In this document: positions 45,081-50,097 of the stretch, one piece after another | How positions within the stretch are numbered: the stretch's first letter is position 1 | How the letters are laid out: each line of letters opens with the position of its first letter | Assembly: GCA_030681235.1 (NCBI GenBank) | Contig: JAUXWY010000132.1 | Coordinates: forward strand, 1-50,097 | Reading direction: 5' to 3' | DNA: 50,097 bases | Source of the DNA: Pirellulaceae bacterium | GTDB lineage: Bacteria > Planctomycetota > Planctomycetia > Pirellulales > Pirellulaceae | The notes under the pieces: generated by a model | Databases searched by the model: none | Seen by the model: only the letters and a program-made list of their open reading frames with translations | What the model was told of the DNA's origin: nothing | Position numbers and translations under genes: made by a program

Positions 45081-46479
45081 TCATCAAAGACAAGAGATTC
45101 AAAACAAAGCCCGCGATGAACATCTGCGCCACCGTGATCTTTCCGCTTCCAAAGACAATCGCATTTGGCGGGGTCGCCATCGGCAGCATGAACGCACAGC
45201 TGCTGGCCAGTGTCGCTGGAATTGCCAAATACAGTGGATGAACTTCCATGGATTGGGCGATCCCAATCAGCACGGGTACAAATACGCCCACCAGCGCTAC
45301 ATTGCTCATCACTTCTGTCAGATACAACGCGACGGCAATCAAGAAAAATAGCACTATCCAATACGGCCATGTCGGTGGAACTAAACTCGCCAACGCGTCA
45401 ATGATCCCGGCTTTCCCCAGTGCTTCAGCCAAACATAATCCGCCGCCAAACAACAACAAAATGCCCCACGGCAAACGAGTCGTAACGTCCCAAGTCAATA
45501 ATGGCTTTCTGAATCGCGCGTCGCCCGGCAACACGAACAGCAGCACCACGGAGAATAAAGCAATGGACGTGTCCGTCAGACCCAGCTTTGGCCAAAACCA
45601 CACGATGAATTCCTTGCCAATCCACAATCCAGCGGCCAGAACAAACACAGCAAGCATCAAGGTATCGCCAAATTGCATCGGCCCTAACTTCGTGCGTTCA
45701 TTGCGAATGACGACGTCGGCGTTGGCGATCTTCAACGATGTCGTTGGAAACAAAACATAGCTCAGTACCACATAGACCACGGCAAACAAAATCACCACGA
45801 TCGGCAATGCCACCACCATCCAACGCCCGAAGGACACGGTAATCCCCAGTCGATTTTGCATCATTCCGGCAAACACCAGGTTCGGCGGCGTACCAATCAG
45901 GGTGGCCATCCCTCCCACATTCGCGGAAAAGGCGATGCCCAACAGCAGGGCCACCGCGAAATTCTGTTGCGATTTTTCGTTCGCTTCGCCTTGCAACAAG
46001 TTCAACACCGAGATCGCCATCGGCAACATCATCACGGTCGTCGCCGTATTGCTGATCCACATGCTTAAGAAGCCCGTGGCCAACATGAAGCCCAAAACAA
46101 GCCGTGGCGGGGACGTCCCGGTCCACGAAAGAATGTACAAGGCAATCCGCAAATGGAGCCGATAGTGCTCCAAGCCCAAGGCCAGGACAAAACCGCCAAA
46201 GAACAAAAAGACGATCGGGTGGCCGTAGTGAAGCGCCGTCTGCTCCGGAGCCATCACCGACAAAAGTGGGAATAACAGCATGGGCAACAGGGCCGTGACC
46301 GCCAACGGCGCAGCTTCCAGGATCCACCACACCAACATCCAGACGCCAACCGCAAGCACTCGATTGGCTTGGTCGGACTGGGATGCTTCCGGGAAATGGT
46401 TGGCAAATGGCTCTAATAGCAAGATGCCGGCAAATGCGGCGGGCCCCAAAAGTTGTCGGACAATTCGCCACCAGTCCAT
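45022..46479 (-). CDS. DASS/SLC13-type anion transporter
   Basis: 485 residues and about eleven membrane segments. It has both family repeats: SNTATTVMMLPMAISVL (the SNT motif of the first half) and GTPPNLVFAGMM, and a second-half end region with MLPMATPPNAIVFG. DASS proteins move di- or tricarboxylates, sulfate or phosphate, usually with sodium. The substrate cannot be told from the sequence. The start was placed at the ATG 46477-46479; a longer in-frame extension (to 46662) is not plausible as protein. No clear ribosome-binding site. The 3' end overlaps the channel gene by 59 bases tail to tail. Confidence 0.9.
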   Translation of the reverse strand: MDWWRIVRQLLGPAAFAGILLLEPFANHFPEASQSDQANRVLAVGVWMLVWWILEAAPLAVTALLPMLLFPLLSVMAPEQTALHYGHPIVFLFFGGFVLALGLEHYRLHLRIALYILSWTGTSPPRLVLGFMLATGFLSMWISNTATTVMMLPMAISVLNLLQGEANEKSQQNFAVALLLGIAFSANVGGMATLIGTPPNLVFAGMMQNRLGITVSFGRWMVVALPIVVILFAVVYVVLSYVLFPTTSLKIANADVVIRNERTKLGPMQFGDTLMLAVFVLAAGLWIGKEFIVWFWPKLGLTDTSIALFSVVLLFVLPGDARFRKPLLTWDVTTRLPWGILLLFGGGLCLAEALGKAGIIDALASLVPPTWPYWIVLFFLIAVALYLTEVMSNVALVGVFVPVLIGIAQSMEVHPLYLAIPATLASSCAFMLPMATPPNAIVFGSGKITVAQMFIAGFVLNLLSLMIIVPLTQVLIPLAFPAIAP

Positions 46480-46711
46480 AAAAAACACCACGCGAGTAGC
46501 CGAAGCAACTAAAATCCCAAACCAACTGTACCAGAGCGTGGTTGCACCGTTGTTTTGAAACACGCTCGAACGCGACTTCTCATCGTACCATACATTACAA
46601 TTGGTTTTGCTAGAGTTTGAGCCGGAGCGAATTTGCAAGCGTTTTTGCGCTGGCGTCTTCACAGAAGTTGGGGGAGCCCCGGACGCCCGGGACCGAATTC
46701 GATTTAGCGAG
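46480..46711. other. Intergenic region upstream of the transporter gene
   Basis: About 230 bases without a supported gene; the promoter of the transporter would be here, but no promoter could be picked out with confidence. Confidence 0.4.
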
Positions 46712-46734
46712 GCTGTTGTAGCGAGAAACCGAAA

Positions 46735-46762
46735 AAATCCGCCGAGTAAATCGGCGGGATTT
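46735..46762 (-). terminator. Terminator-like hairpin, repeat copy 1
   Basis: AAATCC GCCGA, loop GTAAA, TCGGC GGG ATTT: an 11-pair stem with one bulged G. On the minus strand it is followed by six T, a Rho-independent pattern for transcription coming from the DUF1573 gene side. Confidence 0.7.
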
Positions 46763-46886
46763 CCTGCAAGCCTGGAGGCTTCGTACCCAAGATCAAAACC
46801 GATCGGCCTACTTGCAGACGTGTCTGAAGCAAGATCGATCCTACGGCCTCAATAACCGGCCATGCTGTTGTAGCGAGAAACCGAAA

Positions 46887-46914
46887 AAATCCGCCGAGTA
46901 AATCGGCGGGATTT
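46887..46914 (-). terminator. Terminator-like hairpin, repeat copy 2
   Basis: Same sequence as copy 1, 152 bases further; same T-run on the minus strand. Confidence 0.7.
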
Positions 46915-47038
46915 CCTGCAAGCCTGGAGGCTTCGTACCCAAAATGAAAAGCGATCGGCCTACTTGTAGACGCGTCTGAAGCAAGCCTGTTCCTACGGCC
47001 TCAATAACCGGCCATGCTGTTGTAGCGAGAAACCGAAA

Positions 47039-47066
47039 AAATCCGCCGAGTAAATCGGCGGGATTT
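47039..47066 (-). terminator. Terminator-like hairpin, repeat copy 3
   Basis: The copy nearest to the DUF1573 gene stop, about 100 bases beyond it, with the same stem and minus-strand T-run. It is the first one a transcript from that gene would meet. Confidence 0.75.
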
Positions 47067-47166
47067 CCCGCAAACTGCGCCCAAAACTCCCGCCAGTGCC
47101 ATTCGGGTCAGACCCTTTTTGGGCCCCTTTTGGGCCCCTATTGGGATAGGCTCTAAGGCTGCGGTA

Positions 47167-48210
47167 TTATCGCCCCGTCTGTACGTCGATGATCAGTCGA
47201 ATCATCGCGGTTGGTTGCTGGGGATGGTTGGTGGTCAGCTTCAGGATGTGTTCGGTGCGGCCTTCGTTCATGCCTTCCGCCGTGACTTCCAGTTGATGAA
47301 CCTTGCGGGTCTCGCCATCCAACTTCACCTTGACCGGGCAGCTTTCACATTCAAAATCGATGATTTGAAAGTCGTTGCTGGACGCCATCAAAAGTTTCTC
47401 AATCGCCGTGGCGCCTTCCGAAACATTCAACTCCAATACTTCGGCAAACCGAATCGGTTGCACCACGTTGGCCGACAAGGCGACCGGGAAGGAGGTCAAG
47501 TTTTTGTCGTTGGTGTGTAGCGTGATGATGTCTTGAACCAAGCCCAGCGAGTGATTTTTTGGAATCGTCGTCTCCAATTCGTACTCAACGCGCCCGTTCT
47601 GTCGCACCAGTTCTGTTAGCTTGAATTGCATGTTGGCTTGTTCGCACTTGATTTCGGTAATCTTCCAATCATTGCGACCCGCGTAAAGAATCTTGACTTT
47701 GTTTGTTCCACCCTCAGCGGCTAAAACTCGGGGCAGTTCCACCGATTCCGGATGCACGACCACGTCCTGGCGGATGTACCCATCGACCCGCAAGATCGCG
47801 GTTCCATACGAGTTGCCCTTCTTGAGCGAAACGTTTAAAGTCGCCCCGCGCTGACCCGTGAACAGCTTGGTTTGGTACTTTGCCACAACCTGGCCCTCTG
47901 CCCCGGGCTGGATCAGCTTGGTGGGGACTTCCGGCTTGGTGCAGGTGCAAGACGCCGTGACACTCATGATTTCGATCGGTTGATCCGATTCGTTCTTGAA
48001 ACTAAACGTGTGTTCCGCCTTGGCGGCGCGGGCGACCGTCCCAAAGCTGTGGCTGGTCTCCGAAAACAGCGTCTGAGCCCAGTTTTGCGCCGGAGCGACT
48101 GGTTTGTAGTTGTAGCTGCGGTTGCCGCGCTGCGCAAAAGCGCTATCGGTCAGCAAAATACATTGGCAAATTACCAAGGCGGCAATAATGGCTTTGGCAG
48201 TTCGTTTCAC
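47167..48210 (-). CDS. Exported DUF1573 protein
   Basis: 347 residues with a signal peptide (MKRTAKAIIAALVICQCILL). The first domain (about 45-140) has HSFGTVARAAKAEHTFSFKN and VTASCTCTKPEVP, with the C-x-C-x-x-P motif of DUF1573, an Ig-like fold. Two further beta-rich repeats follow. The GTG start at 48208-48210 has AAGGGG seven bases upstream. Most likely periplasmic or surface-exposed; function unknown. The 152-bp repeats and their three terminators follow it. Confidence 0.9.
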   Translation of the reverse strand: MKRTAKAIIAALVICQCILLTDSAFAQRGNRSYNYKPVAPAQNWAQTLFSETSHSFGTVARAAKAEHTFSFKNESDQPIEIMSVTASCTCTKPEVPTKLIQPGAEGQVVAKYQTKLFTGQRGATLNVSLKKGNSYGTAILRVDGYIRQDVVVHPESVELPRVLAAEGGTNKVKILYAGRNDWKITEIKCEQANMQFKLTELVRQNGRVEYELETTIPKNHSLGLVQDIITLHTNDKNLTSFPVALSANVVQPIRFAEVLELNVSEGATAIEKLLMASSNDFQIIDFECESCPVKVKLDGETRKVHQLEVTAEGMNEGRTEHILKLTTNHPQQPTAMIRLIIDVQTGR

Positions 48211-48565
48211 GGTCGATCCCCTTCGGTTGTCGTCGCGTTTTGATTTCTGGCATCTGTTGTCACCGGAATTAGAGACAACAGCCGTCCGTGCATGTTATGG
48301 GCCACCGGCTGAAAACTCAGTGATGTTCCCCAGCCATTGGGACGTGGACGCACAAGTGTGCGCCTTGTCCAGGCCAGCCGAACACTAAAGTGAGAAAAAA
48401 AGCCAGTTTTGAGGCAACGGGACGATCCAGCCGTCACCCCCCACTTATTTTACCGCGTCGTTCCCAAAAGCATACAAATTTGGTTTCTTTCTTAGAAGCC
48501 CAAATTTTGCGAATTTACCGCGATTTAGCGTTGGCCGTCGCGGTTCCCCGGGTCTTTACCGGTCT
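48211..48565. other. Intergenic region, no gene supported
   Basis: About 355 bases between the lipoprotein gene and the DUF1573 gene. It includes a short GTCTTTACCG/GTCTTTATCG repeat near the lipoprotein stop. No open frame with a ribosome-binding site was found. Confidence 0.5.
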
Positions 48566-49549
48566 TTATCGGGTCAGCCATTTGCCGCGGAACGGCAGGT
48601 AGGATTCGTTTTCCGCCGTATGAGACACTTGTTTTGTCGAGACGGCCGATTGCATGGGCAGAGGCGTGATGGGCGTGCGCGATAAATCGACTCGCTGGAT
48701 CCCCACCGGATTGGGCATCGACCAAGCCGTGTTCGGATCGACGTACAAGCCATTGAGCCGAATGTTGGACAATTGAATCGTGGCCGTCGACGCCAGGTCG
48801 GTGCCCGGTCGAAAATGCAGGGTCATCGATGTAGGCACGGCGGCGTCCACTTCCGGGAAGTATTGGTACTCGCCAATATCGCAGTAGCCAATCATTTGAC
48901 CTTGAGCATCGTACATCGCCTTTTGTTTGAGGAGTCCGGTCTTCGGATCAAAAACCATCGTCGATGCCATCATCCCGCGGGCGGTCGGTTCTTGGGCGCG
49001 GATTTCCAAGCGGCCGTCGGGGCGTGTAATCGGCCCCTGATACTGTCCGTTGGACTCGAACGTGATCAATCCCAAGGCATCCGTGATCCAACGCGGTTCG
49101 AGCGGCATGACCGTGGCCACTTGGCTTTGGGCATACTCTTGATGGTTGGCGAACATCAACATGGAATCCGCCATGACTCCGCCGGACTTGACCCAGACCC
49201 AAAACTGTTGCTCGTTGCTGCCAATGTCGGCTCCCAAAGAATCCATGCCCAGCGGACTGACTTTGAGCCGCAGTCGATTCGGTCGCTCGACGATCAAACT
49301 ACCGCTGAGTTTGGCAGGCACACCGCTGATGCCCACAGTCGTCTCGGCTTGCAGTTGCCGCACGTTTTGCGTTCGACGATTGACGGTCGTGAACAGATCT
49401 CCGACCTGCGGCGTGTTCGTAAACACCACTGGGACCGGGGTCAGTTTCTCGCGCGACTGGAAGAGCTTGCAGCCAGTCGCCGGGGCCAGGACCACGAGCC
49501 CCACGAGCCAGATCCACAACAGTCGCAGGCAAGGCGAATTGCATTTCAT
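48566..49549 (-). CDS. Lipoprotein with a LolA/LolB-like domain
   Basis: 327 residues. The N-terminus is a lipoprotein signal: a hydrophobic core (LLWIWLVGLVVLAPATGC) with the lipidated cysteine at residue 27. After it, QLQAETTVGISGVPAKLSGSLIVERPNRLRLKVSP resembles the open beta-sheet of LolA, LolB or DUF4292-type proteins, and DGRLEIRAQEP, FDPKTGLLKQKAMYD and TSMTLHFRPG continue it. Such proteins bind lipids or lipoproteins. The family assignment is by strand pattern only. It starts inside the end of the preceding gene by four bases (ATGA), so the two are coupled. Confidence 0.78.
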   Translation of the reverse strand: MKCNSPCLRLLWIWLVGLVVLAPATGCKLFQSREKLTPVPVVFTNTPQVGDLFTTVNRRTQNVRQLQAETTVGISGVPAKLSGSLIVERPNRLRLKVSPLGMDSLGADIGSNEQQFWVWVKSGGVMADSMLMFANHQEYAQSQVATVMPLEPRWITDALGLITFESNGQYQGPITRPDGRLEIRAQEPTARGMMASTMVFDPKTGLLKQKAMYDAQGQMIGYCDIGEYQYFPEVDAAVPTSMTLHFRPGTDLASTATIQLSNIRLNGLYVDPNTAWSMPNPVGIQRVDLSRTPITPLPMQSAVSTKQVSHTAENESYLPFRGKWLTR

Positions 49550-50085
49550 TCGGTGGGTTCCGGCTCGACAGGCTCTTCTTGAATTTGATCGGTGAACAAG
49601 TGCTGGTCCAATTCCGCTTGGATCCCAGCCACGTCAATGGAAGAAAAGTCAACTTGCGGTATGCGGTGAGTATCACCCGTACTGCGAACGGTCAAGAGCA
49701 ACTCGTCGCCCGTATTGGGGTCGCCGGTCGTGGACGTGTTGTTAGCCGGGTATTCGATCGTCATGATCCGACGCCGGGCCAAAGCCAGCACCAAGACGTT
49801 CAAAACGTCCCAGCGCTGCGTGACAAACAGGTTTTCAAAGTAAGCGAGCAACACCGTATCGGGAGCCCAGCGAATCTTGGTTTGGGAAGATAGCGGTAGC
49901 CGACTCTTCCACCACCCTAGGCATTCGTCAGGCGGTCCCGACCAGGCCTCGCTGGAAAAATCAAGTCGCTGGATGCCGGTCGGCGTTTCGCTGAGGCTGG
50001 AATAATACACCTCACCCGGCCCGATCTCACGACCGGTTGAACTGCACTTTCGCGAGAAGCGTTGAATGTTTTGCTCGACCACCAC
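49546..50085 (-). CDS. Hypothetical protein, 179 aa
   Basis: A soluble protein without signal or membrane segment. The N-terminal SRKCSSTGREIGPGEVYYSSL looks like a small compact domain, followed by WWKSRLPLSS, a helix (WDVLNVLVLALARRRIMTI) and an acidic Glu/Pro-rich end. I do not recognise a family. GTG at 50083-50085 is the first start after an in-frame TGA. It shares four bases with the lipoprotein gene and would be co-transcribed with it. Little more can be said. Confidence 0.7.
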   Translation of the reverse strand: MVVEQNIQRFSRKCSSTGREIGPGEVYYSSLSETPTGIQRLDFSSEAWSGPPDECLGWWKSRLPLSSQTKIRWAPDTVLLAYFENLFVTQRWDVLNVLVLALARRRIMTIEYPANNTSTTGDPNTGDELLLTVRSTGDTHRIPQVDFSSIDVAGIQAELDQHLFTDQIQEEPVEPEPTE

Positions 50086-50097
50086 TCACTAGACTTG

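Larger units (their letters stand above)
46712..47075. repeat. 152-bp tandem repeat, about 2.4 copies
   Basis: GCTGTTGTAGCGAGAAACCG begins at 46712, 46864 and 47016, exactly 152 bases apart each time. The first two copies are nearly identical throughout with a few substitutions; the third is cut off after about 60 bases. Each copy contains the same hairpin (see terminators). Confidence 0.93.

Noticed and set aside
46712..47075. Possible CRISPR array
   Set aside because: The units are 152 bases with no unique spacers and no cas genes; a tandem duplication explains them.

Overview
The window looks like a chromosomal stretch of a planctomycete, most likely Pirellulaceae (Rhodopirellula and relatives). 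This is inferred from gene content: a DUF1559 prepilin-like protein, a large Ser/Thr kinase with TPR repeats, a formylglycine-generating-enzyme-type domain on a pseudokinase, DUF1573 and MauE proteins, FHA domains in unusual places, NPYAPP-type small membrane proteins and loosely packed genes. No rRNA, phage, CRISPR array or intact mobile element is present.

Layout. (1) 1-10272, minus strand: a Tad (tight adherence) pilus locus, read right to left: Flp-like pilin, CpaB, an FHA-TadA ATPase fusion, TadB, TadC, a membrane FHA protein, a pseudokinase-FGE protein, the prepilin peptidase CpaA, a 52-residue TadE-like protein, a TadE-like protein and a TadG-like protein cut by the window edge. The secretin and TadZ are not in the window. 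(2) 10305-15066, minus strand, directly upstream of the pilin: a three-gene operon encoding a secreted caspase-like peptidase with PDZ domains, a secreted protein of unknown function, and a serpin with a PDZ domain inserted in it. A protease beside a candidate inhibitor, both exported and both with PDZ domains, is the most exciting system here. (3) 15318-21477: an ATP-grasp enzyme, a decayed IS200/IS605 transposase, a small membrane protein and a 1275-residue kinase-TPR protein. (4) 21675-31408: an envelope region with a PEDS1/CarF-type ether-lipid desaturase, an Lnt-like acyltransferase and a GT-C glycosyltransferase in one tight operon; a three-domain GT2-MauE-DUF1573 fusion; a cysteine-rich exported peptide; two paralogous tail-anchored proteins; and remnants of duplicated copies of the GT2 fusion gene. 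(5) 32155-41313: a second GT-C glycosyltransferase, pntAB, a thioredoxin/CXXCH/PDZ protein, tRNA-Ile(GAU), a small hypothetical gene and an FHA-GAF-nucleotide cyclase. (6) 41484-50085: a large MscK-like channel divergent from the cyclase, a DASS/SLC13 anion transporter whose 3' end overlaps the channel gene, a 152-bp tandem repeat carrying three copies of a terminator, a DUF1573 protein, a LolA-like lipoprotein and a hypothetical protein.

How the parts may work together. The Tad locus carries its own phosphopeptide-type modules (two FHA domains and a pseudokinase), which suggests control of pilus assembly by Ser/Thr phosphorylation. The caspase-serpin operon could process or protect exported proteins. 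The region 4 genes look devoted to envelope lipid, glycan and disulfide chemistry. These functional links are inferences from gene order and domain content. Starts were chosen by ribosome-binding sites, overlaps and signal peptides where visible.
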